The notes under the pieces: generated by a model | The model's input: only the letters and a program-made list of their open reading frames with translations | The model's database searches: none | Told to the model about the DNA's origin: nothing | Program-made: the position numbers and the translations under genes | Source of the DNA: Mycolicibacterium wolinskyi | Lineage (GTDB): Bacteria > Actinomycetota > Actinomycetes > Mycobacteriales > Mycobacteriaceae | Length of the DNA: 64,000 nt | Direction: 5' to 3' | Assembly: GCF_002101965.1 (NCBI RefSeq) | Contig: NZ_LQQA01000030.1 | Location: 186,001-250,000 of the forward strand | Shown here: positions 25,488 to 34,677 of the stretch, piece by piece | Layout of the letters: each line of letters opens with the position of its first letter | Numbering within the stretch: the stretch's first letter is position 1

Positions 25488-27215
25488 ATGTACACCTTGG
25501 TGCTCATCGGATTCCTCGGCGGCCTCATCACCGGCATCTCGCCGTGCATCCTGCCCGTGCTGCCGGTCATCTTCTTCTCCGGCGCGCAAAGTGCCCGTGT
25601 GCCCGGCGATCACGGCACGACCATGGTCGAAGTGAAACCGTCGCTCGTGCAGGCCCTGCGCCCGTATTTCGTGATCGCTGGACTCGTCCTCAGTTTCAGT
25701 GCGGTGACGCTCGTGGGTTCGGCGGCGTTGCAGCTACTGAACCTGCCGCAGGACGCGATCCGGTGGGCCGGGCTGATCGCACTCCTCCTGATCGGCATCG
25801 GGCTGATCTTTCCGCGCGTCGAGCAGCTGTTGGAGAAGCCGTTCTCCCGCATCCCACAGAAGCAGTTCGGCAGTGGGCGTGTCGGTTTCGGGCTCGGGCT
25901 CGCGTTAGGGGTGCTGTACGTGCCGTGTGCGGGACCGGTGCTGGCCGCGATCGTGGTCGCGGGGGCGACGGGTTCGATCGGGCTGAACACCGTGGCCCTG
26001 ACGTTGTCGTTCGCGGTGGGGGCCGCGCTGCCGTTGCTCGTCTTCGCACTCGCCGGGCGGCGGGTGGCGGAGCGGGTCAACGCTTTTCGGCATCGGCAAC
26101 GCCAGATCCGGGTGGCCGGCGGTGTCGTGATGATCGTGTTCGCACTCGCGCTCGCGGTCAACCTTCCCGCGACGCTGCAGCGCGCGATCCCGGACTACAC
26201 CACGGCACTGCAGGACAAGGTTGCCTCGACGACCGAACTGCAGGACAACCTGGGCGGCATCGTCAACGATCAGAATGCGCAGTTGTCCAACTGCACCAAC
26301 GGTGCCGAGCAACTCGAAAACTGCGGACCCGCGCCGGATGTCACCGGAATCAGCGGCTGGTTCAACACGCCCGGCGGAGCGCCGGTGGATATCAAGACGT
26401 TGCGCGGCAAGGTCGTACTCGTCGACTTCTGGGCCTACTCATGCATCAATTGCCAACGCGCCGTGCCGCACATCGTCGACTGGTACGACAGATACCGGGA
26501 CCTCGGATTCACCGTGATCGGCGTGCACACTCCGGAGTATGCGTTCGAACGCGTGCGGGCCAACGTCGAGAACGGCGCGGCCGACCTGGGCATCACCTAC
26601 CCGGTCGCACTCGACAACGCGTACTCGACATGGACGAACTACCGCAACCGGTACTGGCCGGCCAAGTACTTGATCGACGCGACCGGCACCGTGCGCCACA
26701 TCAAGTTCGGCGAAGGCGACTATACGACGACCGAGCGTTTGATCCGCGAGTTGCTGGTCGACGCGAATCCAGCTGTGCAGCTGCCGGATCCGACGGACGC
26801 GGTAGACACGACCCCGGACTCCGACCGCACGCCCGAGACGTACCTCGGCGTCGGCAAGGAGATCAACTACGCCGGCGGCGGCGTCTACGACGAGGGCGAG
26901 GCCACGTTCGCCTATCCGGCGCGCCTGCCTGAAGATTCGTTCGCCTTGCGCGGCCCGTGGCGGCTGGACTACCAGGGCGCCACCGCGGGCGCCGACGCGT
27001 CGAGCATCAGGTTGAACTACCACGCCAAGGACGTCTATCTCGTGGTCGGCGGTACCGGCACGGTGACCGTGATCCGCGACGGCGAGACGACGACCGTGCC
27101 CGTCAGCGGCCCGCCCACGTTACGCCAGATCGCAGCGACCGGCGAAGTGCGGCGTGGCGAACTCGAAGTACGCCTGAGCCAAGGGCTGCAGGCGTTTTCG
27201 TTCACCTACGGTTAG
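25488..27215 (+). CDS. dipZ: DipZ: CcdA-type membrane domain fused to a thioredoxin-like domain
   Basis: A 575-aa thiol-disulfide protein. Residues 1-245 are a CcdA-like electron-transfer membrane domain with Cys-containing GISPCILPVLP and YVPCAGPVLAA. Residues about 285-420 are an extracytoplasmic thioredoxin/TlpA-like domain with active-site SCINC (Cys319, Cys322). Residues about 440-575 form a C-terminal beta-rich domain as in M. tuberculosis DipZ. It carries reducing power across the membrane to exported proteins. ATG 25488 is chosen because the SigK-type promoter ends at 25480; the ATG at 25443 would lie upstream of it. It overlaps the convergent TetR gene by 4 bp. Confidence 0.9.
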   Translation: MYTLVLIGFLGGLITGISPCILPVLPVIFFSGAQSARVPGDHGTTMVEVKPSLVQALRPYFVIAGLVLSFSAVTLVGSAALQLLNLPQDAIRWAGLIALLLIGIGLIFPRVEQLLEKPFSRIPQKQFGSGRVGFGLGLALGVLYVPCAGPVLAAIVVAGATGSIGLNTVALTLSFAVGAALPLLVFALAGRRVAERVNAFRHRQRQIRVAGGVVMIVFALALAVNLPATLQRAIPDYTTALQDKVASTTELQDNLGGIVNDQNAQLSNCTNGAEQLENCGPAPDVTGISGWFNTPGGAPVDIKTLRGKVVLVDFWAYSCINCQRAVPHIVDWYDRYRDLGFTVIGVHTPEYAFERVRANVENGAADLGITYPVALDNAYSTWTNYRNRYWPAKYLIDATGTVRHIKFGEGDYTTTERLIRELLVDANPAVQLPDPTDAVDTTPDSDRTPETYLGVGKEINYAGGGVYDEGEATFAYPARLPEDSFALRGPWRLDYQGATAGADASSIRLNYHAKDVYLVVGGTGTVTVIRDGETTTVPVSGPPTLRQIAATGEVRRGELEVRLSQGLQAFSFTYG

Positions 27216-27919
27216 CGCGTGTCAGGTATCCGTGACGCGATGCCGTCGAGTAGCTGGTTCAGGCCGGACCGGAAGTCGGCCACGTGGTCATCGTCATCGC
27301 CGAACGCGCCGGCTCGCACCGCGGCGGCCAGCGCCGGGAAACGGTCGCGATCGAGCAACGTGCTGACGACGAACGGGAAGAGCCCGGGATCGGTCTGACC
27401 GGCCTCGATGTCGATCGCCGCGGCACCTCGCACGTAGTGCAGCACTGCCATGACCGCGGCGAGTTTGTCGCGCTCGGACAATCCGGTCGGGGCAAGTGCC
27501 GCGAGGCCGGCATCCAGCCACGCCAGCTGCCCGGGGTCGACCGGCGGGCCCATCGAAGCGGCCGGCAGGATCCACGGGTGGCGGTGATAGACATCCCATA
27601 GGCCGAAGGCCCAATCCTCCAGCGCGTCACGCCAATTCGCATCATCGGTGGATTGCGGCGGCGGACCAGGACCGGCCGACAGCATGAACATCACGAGCTC
27701 GTCCTTGCTCGCCACGTGTCGGTAGAGCGACATCGTCCCGCAGCCGAGCCGTTCGGCCAGCCGGGCCATGGACAGCGCACCGAGCCCGTCCGCATCGGCC
27801 AGGTCGATCGCCGCCGCGACGATCGCTTCGCGGGTCAGCCCGCGGGCGCGCCGCGGTGCGGTGTCCTGCCGCCACAGCTCCCGCAGGGCGCGGGGGAGGC
27901 GGTCGTCGGGTGCGGTCAT
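27212..27919 (-). CDS. TetR-family transcriptional regulator
   Basis: A 235-aa repressor with the helix-turn-helix at about residues 27-72 (MARLAERLGCGTMSLYRHVA) after a basic N-terminal extension. The C-terminal ligand domain begins near residue 95 (WRDALEDWAFGLWDVYHRHP), a layout seen in TetR_C regulators of transport or antibiotic genes. It is divergent from the DUF2306 gene at 27975; two strong palindromes in the gap are its likely operators. Confidence 0.85.
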   Translation of the reverse strand: MTAPDDRLPRALRELWRQDTAPRRARGLTREAIVAAAIDLADADGLGALSMARLAERLGCGTMSLYRHVASKDELVMFMLSAGPGPPPQSTDDANWRDALEDWAFGLWDVYHRHPWILPAASMGPPVDPGQLAWLDAGLAALAPTGLSERDKLAAVMAVLHYVRGAAAIDIEAGQTDPGLFPFVVSTLLDRDRFPALAAAVRAGAFGDDDDHVADFRSGLNQLLDGIASRIPDTR

Positions 27920-27938
27920 CGATGCTCAGCGTAAACCA

Positions 27939-27985
27939 GTGACAACCACGAGCGTATGTCGTACGCTTTTGCGTATGACATACGC
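27939..27985 (+). promoter_or_regulatory. Promoter and tandem operator of the DUF2306 gene
   Basis: GTGACA (27939-27944), 17 bp, TACGCT (27962-27967) is a plausible promoter, with a start near 27974. Two palindromes cover it: GCGTATGTCGTACGC (27952-27966) and the perfect GCGTATGACATACGC (27971-27985), 19 bp apart. The second contains the start codon, so a bound repressor would cover both the -10 and the initiation codon. Confidence 0.65.
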
Positions 27986-28655
27986 ATCGCGTCGTCGGGT
28001 CGGCCTGGCGGGCGCATTGGCCCTCGTCGTCGTCGCGTTCCTCGCCTACTCGATACCGCCGTATCTGACCGGCGGCACGCGCGTACCCGCGACGTTCGCG
28101 TTGCACTATCCGCTGCTGGTCGCACACGTCCTGTTGGCGAGCGTGGCCATGGTGTGCGCGGTCGCGCAGATCTGGCCCGGGCTGCGGCGTCGTCATCCGG
28201 GACTGCATCGACGAACCGGGCGCGTGTATGTCGTCACGGCGATCCCCGCGGCGGTGTGTGCCATGGTGATCGGGGTCGCCACCCCGTTCGGCCCGGTGCT
28301 CGCCGTGAGCAACGTGGCGCTCGCGGCGCTGTGGCTGTGGTTCACCGTCGCCGGGTTCATCGCCGGGCGGCAACGCCGCTTCGGCGTGCACCGACGCCAG
28401 ATGCTGCGCAGTGTGACGCTGGCGCTGTCCATCATCACCAACCGCGTCTGGACACCCGTTCTCTTCCTGGCCTTCGAACCGTTGCGGGACAGCGTCTTTG
28501 ACGGAAACGACGAGCACTATCTGTGGGCGGTGGCCGGTCTGGGCGCGTGGCTGGGGTGGACCCTGCCGATGGTGGTCCTGCAATTCTGGTTGAACCGGCG
28601 GCCAGCGGTTTCGCCGTCGTCAGTTTCTCCGGCGGCCCGCCGCGAGCCGGTGTAG
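27975..28655 (+). CDS. DUF2306 membrane protein
   Basis: A 226-aa protein with about seven helices. Histidines in HYPLLVAHVLLASVAMVCA, RRRHPGLHRRTGRVYV and RRFGVHRRQMLRS are the conserved features of the DUF2306 family, which may be heme-binding. ATG 27975 is chosen from the promoter position; the reading frame extends upstream into the TetR gene. It is divergent from, and probably repressed by, the TetR protein. Function unknown. Confidence 0.8.
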   Translation: MTYASRRRVGLAGALALVVVAFLAYSIPPYLTGGTRVPATFALHYPLLVAHVLLASVAMVCAVAQIWPGLRRRHPGLHRRTGRVYVVTAIPAAVCAMVIGVATPFGPVLAVSNVALAALWLWFTVAGFIAGRQRRFGVHRRQMLRSVTLALSIITNRVWTPVLFLAFEPLRDSVFDGNDEHYLWAVAGLGAWLGWTLPMVVLQFWLNRRPAVSPSSVSPAARREPV

Positions 28656-28712
28656 TCTCCGGGCGAATCGTCCAAAACCGCGGCGGTTCCCCGACCGGGA
28701 TGAGGTTTCGCC

Positions 28713-31076
28713 ATGGCTGCTGGAATCGACGGGGCGTTCAACGGCAAGATCGCACTGGATATCAGGGATTCCGAACCGGATTGGGGCCCGTACGCCGCGC
28801 CCACGGCCGCGGAGAACGCGCCGAATGTGCTCTACCTGGTGTGGGACGACACCGGCATCGCGACCTGGGACTGCTTCGGTGGGCTCGTCGACATGCCTGC
28901 GATGAGTCGTATCGCCGAGCGAGGTGTACGGCTGTCGCAGTTCCACACCACCGCGCTGTGCTCGCCGACGCGGGCGGCTCTGCTCACCGGCCGCAACGCC
29001 ACAACAGTGGGCATGGCGACCATCGAAGAGTTCACGGATGGATTTCCCAACTGCAACGGTCGAATTCCGTTCGACACCGCGCTGCTGCCGGAAGTGCTCG
29101 CCGAGAACGGGTACAACACGTACTGCGTCGGCAAGTGGCATCTCACGCCGCTGGAGGAGTCCAATCTCGCCTCGACAAAACGGCATTGGCCGCTGAGCCG
29201 AGGATTCGAACGGTTCTACGGGTTCATGGGCGGCGAGACCGACCAGTGGCATCCGGACCTCGTCTACGACAACCATCCGGTGGACCCGCCCGCCACGCCC
29301 GAAGACGGCTATCACCTGTCGAAAGACCTGGCCGACAAGACCATCGAGTTCATCCGCGACGCCAAGGTCATCGCCCCGGACAAGCCGTGGTTCACCTACC
29401 TGTGCCCTGGTGCCGGGCATGCACCGCACCACGTGTTCAAGGACTGGGCCGACCGGTACGCGGGCCGTTTCGACATGGGCTACGAGCGCTACCGCGAGGT
29501 CGTGCTCGAAAACCAGAAGCGGCTGGGCATCGTGCCGCCCGACACCGAACTGCCACCGGTCAACCCGTATGCCGACACCACCGGGCCCAATGGTGAACCC
29601 TGGCCGGCCCAGGACACCGTGCGGCCGTGGGACACGCTGTCCGACGACGAGAAGCGGTTGTTCTGCCGGATGGCCGAGGTGTTCGCGGGCTTCCTGTCCT
29701 ACACCGACGCCCAGATCGGCCGCATCCTGGACTTCCTCGAGGAGTCCGGCCAACTCGACAACACCGTGATCGTCGTGATCTCCGACAACGGCGCCAGCGG
29801 GGAGGGCGGACCGAACGGATCGGTCAACGAAACGAAGTTCTTCAACGGCTACATCGACACCGCCGAGGAGGGGCTGAAGTTCTTCGACCGGCTCGGCGGC
29901 CCGCAGACCTACAACCATTACCCGATCGGCTGGGCGATGGCGTTCAACACGCCGTACAAGCTGTTCAAGCGCTACGCGTCACACGAGGGTGGTATCGCCG
30001 ACCCGGCAATCATCTCCTGGCCCAACGGGATTGCCGCACACGGCGAGGTCCGCGACAACTACCTCAACGTCTGTGACATCACTCCGACGGTCTACGACCT
30101 GCTGGGTATCACCCCGCCTGCGACGGTGCGCGGCGTTGCGCAGAAGCCCCTGGACGGCGTGAGTTTCAAAGTGGCCCTTGCCGAGCCGAACGCGCCGACC
30201 GGGAAGGAGACCCAGTTCTACACCATGCTCGGGACTCGGGGGATCTGGCACAAAGGCTGGTTCGCCAACACCGTGCACGCCGCCACCCCGTCGGGCTGGT
30301 CGCATTTCGACGCCGATCGCTGGGAACTGTTCCGCATCGAATCCGACCGCAGCCAGTGCCACGATCTCGCCGCCGAGCAACCGGACAAACTCGAAGAGCT
30401 CAAGGAGCTGTGGTTCAGCGAGGCCGCCAAGTACAACGGGCTGCCGCTGGCCGACCTCAACATTCTCGAGACCATCGGGCGGTGGCGCCCCTATCTGGTC
30501 GGTGAACGGACCACCTACACCTACTACCCGCACACCGCCGAGGTCGGTCTCGGCGCGGCCGCCGAACTCCGCGGGCAGTCGTTCAAGGTCCTCGCCGAGG
30601 TCACGGTGGAGACCGCCGACGCCGAGGGCGTGCTGTTCAAACAAGGTGGTGCGCACGGCGGTCACGTACTGTTCCTCGCCGACGGATATCTGCACTACGT
30701 CTACAACTTCCTCGGTGAGCGCGAGCAGCTGCTGTCCTCGCCCGATCCGGTCACGTTGGGACAGCACGTCTTCGGCGTCAGTTACCAGCGAACCGGGACC
30801 GTGCCGGACAGCCACACCCCACTCGGCGACACCACCCTGTTCGTCGACGACGCGGCAGTGGCCGAACTGGCCGGCATGCAGACCCATCCCGGCATGTTCG
30901 CCCTGGCCGGTGGCGGCATCTGCGTCGGCCGCAACACCGGGTCGGCGGTGTCGCGCAGCTACCGGGCACCGTTCCCGTTCACCGGCGGCAGCATCGCCAA
31001 GGTCACCGTCGACCTGTCGGGTGCACCGTACGAGAACGTGAAAGCCGGTCTGGCGCTGGCGTTCTCGAAGGACTGA
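28713..31076 (+). CDS. atsA: Arylsulfatase AtsA
   Basis: A 787-aa type I sulfatase, the same length as M. tuberculosis AtsA (Rv0711) and in the same place. Cys83 of CSPTR (residues 83-87, ALCSPTRAALLTG) is the residue converted to formylglycine. Metal ligands are in YLVWDDTG and VISDNGAS. GKWHLTP is the conserved Lys/His segment. The sulfatase fold ends near residue 560; the last 220 residues form a beta-rich domain. No signal peptide is visible. A GAGG precedes the ATG. The activating enzyme is encoded next. Confidence 0.93.
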   Translation: MAAGIDGAFNGKIALDIRDSEPDWGPYAAPTAAENAPNVLYLVWDDTGIATWDCFGGLVDMPAMSRIAERGVRLSQFHTTALCSPTRAALLTGRNATTVGMATIEEFTDGFPNCNGRIPFDTALLPEVLAENGYNTYCVGKWHLTPLEESNLASTKRHWPLSRGFERFYGFMGGETDQWHPDLVYDNHPVDPPATPEDGYHLSKDLADKTIEFIRDAKVIAPDKPWFTYLCPGAGHAPHHVFKDWADRYAGRFDMGYERYREVVLENQKRLGIVPPDTELPPVNPYADTTGPNGEPWPAQDTVRPWDTLSDDEKRLFCRMAEVFAGFLSYTDAQIGRILDFLEESGQLDNTVIVVISDNGASGEGGPNGSVNETKFFNGYIDTAEEGLKFFDRLGGPQTYNHYPIGWAMAFNTPYKLFKRYASHEGGIADPAIISWPNGIAAHGEVRDNYLNVCDITPTVYDLLGITPPATVRGVAQKPLDGVSFKVALAEPNAPTGKETQFYTMLGTRGIWHKGWFANTVHAATPSGWSHFDADRWELFRIESDRSQCHDLAAEQPDKLEELKELWFSEAAKYNGLPLADLNILETIGRWRPYLVGERTTYTYYPHTAEVGLGAAAELRGQSFKVLAEVTVETADAEGVLFKQGGAHGGHVLFLADGYLHYVYNFLGEREQLLSSPDPVTLGQHVFGVSYQRTGTVPDSHTPLGDTTLFVDDAAVAELAGMQTHPGMFALAGGGICVGRNTGSAVSRSYRAPFPFTGGSIAKVTVDLSGAPYENVKAGLALAFSKD

Positions 31077-31190
31077 CCGCCTCGCCCTCCGTTAAGTCAA
31101 CGACCACGACCACCTGGTCACCGTCCGGACTCCGGGGTTCCGAGGCGGCTGCGCCGATCGCCGACTTCGGCATCCGCATACCCTGAACGC

Positions 31191-32072
31191 ATGTTGACAG
31201 AGCTGGTCGAAGTCCCCGGCGGGTCGTTCCGGATGGGTTCGACGAGTTTCTACCCCGAAGAGGCGCCGATCCACACCGCGACGGTCGCGGACTTCGCGAT
31301 CGAGAAACATCCCGTCACCAATGCCCAGTTCGCCGAGTTCGTCGACGCCACCGGCTACCGGACGGTGGCCGAGCGTCCGCTCGACCCCGCGCTGTATCCG
31401 GGCGTGCCCGACGAGGACCTGCAACCGGGTTCGCTGGTGTTCCGGCCCACCCCCGGACCGGTCGACCTGCGGGACTGGCGGCAGTGGTGGGACTGGGCGC
31501 CTGGCGCGAGTTGGCGCCACCCGTTCGGGCCGCAGCGGGAGGAGTGCCGCCCGGACCATCCCGTGGTCCAGGTGGCCTACCCCGACGCGGTGGCTTACGC
31601 GGCCTGGGCCGGCCGCAGGCTGCCCACCGAGGCCGAATGGGAGTACGCGGCGCGCGGGGGCGTCGAGGGTGTCTATGCCTGGGGCGACGAGGTGACCCCG
31701 GACGGCCGGTTGATGGCGAACACGTGGCAGGGCCGGTTCCCGTACCGCAACGACGGTGCGCTGGGCTGGACCGGCACCTCGCCGGTCGGGACGTTCCCAC
31801 CAAATGCCTTGGGGCTGTTCGACATGATCGGCAACGTGTGGGAGTGGACGACGACGCGGTTCGCGCCCCACCACCGGCCCAATGCGGCGGAATCGGGATG
31901 CTGCCCGTCGCCGAGTGGCGATCCCGGCGTGAACCAGGTGCTCAAGGGCGGCTCGCACCTGTGTGCCCCGGAATACTGTCACCGCTACCGGCCTGCCGCG
32001 CGATCACCGCAGTCGCAGGACAGCTCGACGACTCACATCGGGTTCCGGTGCGTGGCTGACGCGCTCGTGTAG
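31191..32072 (+). CDS. Formylglycine-generating enzyme (sulfatase-modifying factor)
   Basis: A 293-aa copper-dependent oxidase that converts the Cys of sulfatase CxPxR motifs to formylglycine. The fold signatures GGSFRMGSTSFYPEEAP, LPTEAEWEYAARGG and GNVWEW are present. Cys258 and Cys263 in HLCAPEYCHRYRPAAR are the active pair. It is orthologous by position to Rv0712 and lies 114 bp after atsA, its obvious substrate. The C-terminus overlaps the convergent DUF1275 gene by 69 bp. Confidence 0.93.
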   Translation: MLTELVEVPGGSFRMGSTSFYPEEAPIHTATVADFAIEKHPVTNAQFAEFVDATGYRTVAERPLDPALYPGVPDEDLQPGSLVFRPTPGPVDLRDWRQWWDWAPGASWRHPFGPQREECRPDHPVVQVAYPDAVAYAAWAGRRLPTEAEWEYAARGGVEGVYAWGDEVTPDGRLMANTWQGRFPYRNDGALGWTGTSPVGTFPPNALGLFDMIGNVWEWTTTRFAPHHRPNAAESGCCPSPSGDPGVNQVLKGGSHLCAPEYCHRYRPAARSPQSQDSSTTHIGFRCVADALV

Positions 32073-32732
32073 GCGCAGGTGCCCGGCGATGACGACGGCA
32101 ACCGTCAGCGCCGTCGCCAGGGCCAGCGGCACGGCCATGTGCAGTCGCAGCAGCATTGCGCCTGCGACCGCGCCGAGGAAGATGACCACGATCGCGGCGA
32201 TCCTGCGGTTGAAAACCGCCGCCCGTCCGCCGCCGGTCCAGGTTTCGCCGGCCAGGCTCGTCAGGGTCGAGGTCACCACGACCGTCGTCATGTCCTTGAC
32301 GGCCAGCGCGCGGGCCACCATTGCCTGCACGCCCATCACGGTGGCGATCGCGGTGGCGATGACGACCTGCCCGGTGGCGCCGGGATTGTCACCGCCGAGC
32401 GCGACGGCGACCGTCAGTGCGAGGAGCACCGCCGCACCGATCGTGAGCAGCAGTGTGATGCGGGTGTCCCAGCCGGGCGCCGAGCGTCTGCGCACGGTCA
32501 GCCCCGCGGCCAGCGCCCCCGCCGTGAAACCTGCCAGCGCGATCGCGGGCCCGAGCACCGGCAGGTCGTCGGCGCCTGCCACACCCATGCCGAGGATCAC
32601 GATGTTGCCCGTCATGTTTCCGGTGAACACTCGATCCAGGCCGAGATAACCGACCGCGTCGACGATCCCGGTGACGAACGTCAGCGCGAGTGTCGTGAGG
32701 AGGCCGAGGCGATTTCGATCCGGTTGCCGCAT
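32004..32732 (-). CDS. DUF1275 (YoaK-like) membrane protein
   Basis: A 242-aa protein with six helices. The N-terminal block TFVTGIVDAVGYLGLDRVFT followed by GNMTGN is diagnostic of DUF1275, as is MGVQAMVARALAVKDMTTVV. The function of the family is unknown. Its start is 3 bp from the permease stop, so the two are likely one transcript, with this gene second. Confidence 0.85.
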   Translation of the reverse strand: MRQPDRNRLGLLTTLALTFVTGIVDAVGYLGLDRVFTGNMTGNIVILGMGVAGADDLPVLGPAIALAGFTAGALAAGLTVRRRSAPGWDTRITLLLTIGAAVLLALTVAVALGGDNPGATGQVVIATAIATVMGVQAMVARALAVKDMTTVVVTSTLTSLAGETWTGGGRAAVFNRRIAAIVVIFLGAVAGAMLLRLHMAVPLALATALTVAVVIAGHLRLHERVSHAPEPDVSRRAVLRLR

Positions 32733-32735
32733 CTG

Positions 32736-34310
32736 TCAGAAGAAGGCGATCGCGAACACGGTGGAAAGGATCAACCCGCTCATCACCGGCAGGAAGCACT
32801 TGCGCGCCAAGGTGAGAACGGGCACCCGCGCGAATCCGGCCACCGCGACGAGTGACGACCACGCGACAAGCGTTCCGCCGCCCGACCAGATGTTGCCCAT
32901 CTGGCCGATCGCGGCGAGTGTCGCGGGGTCCATGTCCACGACCGGTGCGAGCGCACCCGACAGCGAACCGGTCAGCGGCAGCCCGCTGAAGCCCGATCCC
33001 TCCAGGCCCGCGATGAGGCCGACGAACAGCACGGCGAACGCCGTGACAACGGGATTCGGCGACACGAGTGACTGCGCGGCGGTGATGAGATCGAACAGGA
33101 ACGCCGGACCTTTTGCGTCCGCGGGCATTCCGAGGATCGCGGCCGAGAAGTCACCGTTCCCGATGAAGAAGAAGCCCGCGATCGGCAACACGATCCCCAT
33201 GGCCTTGAACGCGAACACGAGGCCGTCGACCACGTGCTGGGACGAGGTCTCCAGGAAGTTGCGCTTGTCGTTGGTGGCGGACGCCGCGAACAGGAGCAGC
33301 GCGGCGAGCCCGCCGACGATGGCTGCCGCGTCCCCGCCCTTGAGCGGCGGCACCGCGGTGGTGAACTTCCCCAACAGCAGGTAGACGATGAACGCGAAGT
33401 AGACCAACGGAACAAGCACCGCGAACAGCTTCGCAGCCAACATCTTTCGCTCGGGTTCGGGTGGCTGGACCGGATCGGCCATGACGACCGTGGCGGTGGC
33501 TGTGGCGGTCGTGCCGTCGGTGACGACCGGGCCGGTCACCGGCGGGGGAGCCGGCGTGTTCTTGCGGGCCGCCCCGCCCCCACCCAATGACGTGTCCGGC
33601 GTATCGGCGTCGTCGTCGCGGGACCGCTCGGCCTCGTTCTCCCACTCGCGCAACAGCTCCGGGGACGGCGTCCGCCAGGTGCGGCGCTGCATGAAAAACG
33701 TGATGGCCAGTGCGGTCAGGCCGACGATCAGCGACAGCACCATCGCCTTGTCGGCCACGGCATCGGGATCCACACCCGCGGCCTTCGCCGAGATGCCCGG
33801 CGCCACCTTGATGATGTAGTCCGATGACAGCGCCATGCCCTGACCGCAGATCGCGATGACCATGCCCACCGACAACGGGGACAGGCCGGCCCGGATGGCG
33901 ACCGGGATGAGCACCGCGCCGACCAGTGGGACCGCCGGCGTCGGCCAGAAGAACAGGGAGATCACGTAGGTTACGACGGCGAGCACGATGAAGCTGCTGG
34001 TGCCGGCCCGCATGACCCGCCGGAACGGCGTCACCATCATGCGGTCGGCGCCCATCTCCCGAAGTGCCCCCAGCATCGCGGTCACGATCGCGATGATCAG
34101 GAAGATGTTGAACAGTTCCTTCGCCGCGGTGAGGCTCGCGTTGAAGATCGACGACAGGCCGGTGATGAAGCTGCCCGAGAAGGCCCATGCGGTCAGCAGG
34201 GTTGCGGTGACGGCGGGCACGACGATGTTCTTCCGGATCGCCATCGTGATCAATATGACGACGATGCCGGCCAGATAGATCCAGTGCGCCGCGGTGAGTT
34301 GGATGTCCAA
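32736..34310 (-). CDS. Polytopic permease of the ion-transporter type, paralogue 1
   Basis: A 524-aa membrane protein of about 11-12 helices with two repeated halves joined by a Pro/Thr/Ala-rich linker (about residues 225-290). Motifs shared with the 44813 product include TAMLGA, FWPTP, GQGMALSSDYI, AGF and SGGGTLV-type segments. A TTG start at 34310 with GAGAGG upstream gives an N-terminus (LDIQLTAAHWIYLAG) aligned with the paralogue; an ATG at 34394 would add 28 polar residues. It probably imports an organic anion or amide. The family is not recognised with certainty. Confidence 0.75.
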   Translation of the reverse strand: MDIQLTAAHWIYLAGIVVILITMAIRKNIVVPAVTATLLTAWAFSGSFITGLSSIFNASLTAAKELFNIFLIIAIVTAMLGALREMGADRMMVTPFRRVMRAGTSSFIVLAVVTYVISLFFWPTPAVPLVGAVLIPVAIRAGLSPLSVGMVIAICGQGMALSSDYIIKVAPGISAKAAGVDPDAVADKAMVLSLIVGLTALAITFFMQRRTWRTPSPELLREWENEAERSRDDDADTPDTSLGGGGAARKNTPAPPPVTGPVVTDGTTATATATVVMADPVQPPEPERKMLAAKLFAVLVPLVYFAFIVYLLLGKFTTAVPPLKGGDAAAIVGGLAALLLFAASATNDKRNFLETSSQHVVDGLVFAFKAMGIVLPIAGFFFIGNGDFSAAILGMPADAKGPAFLFDLITAAQSLVSPNPVVTAFAVLFVGLIAGLEGSGFSGLPLTGSLSGALAPVVDMDPATLAAIGQMGNIWSGGGTLVAWSSLVAVAGFARVPVLTLARKCFLPVMSGLILSTVFAIAFF

Positions 34311-34677
34311 TTCGGGACCTCTCGTTGAACTGCTGGGGGCTGTGCAGTCTGATGCTGGAATGTTCGGCGCGGTCTCGACCTGGGTCAACGACAACAGTGC
34401 ACATCGGCGACGGCCTCACCATGTGCAGTGTGTTCGAAACTTGTCGACCGCATATCGTGCGGTTTCGACCACGTAACGATTGGCTTGGACTGCGGTGCCG
34501 ACGGTCCGCCGCAGTGCCGTGGAGCGGCGGCTATGTGCAGATTGACCAGACAGTGCGCTGATGGCCTGTGCACTATCGCCCGGTGGGATCGCCCAATGGT
34601 GGCCGTGGCAGTGAGACAGTGCATGGGAGGGGGAGAGAACCCCGATTCCGTTGGCTACGAGGATGGTTGCGAGCACC
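34311..34677. promoter_or_regulatory. Divergent regulatory region with repeated TGTGCA boxes
   Basis: These 367 bp separate the permease from the MFS gene. They hold several TGTGCA or AGTGCA boxes: TGTGCAG (about 34341), CAGTGCACAT (about 34396), CACCATGTGCA (34417-34427), ATGTGCAG (about 34534), CTGTGCAC (about 34567) and AGTGCATG (about 34619). CAGTGCACAT and ATGTGCAGTG form an imperfect inverted repeat. CACCATGTGCA recurs upstream of the PucR-divergent operon. It is a likely operator region for the island. Confidence 0.45.
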
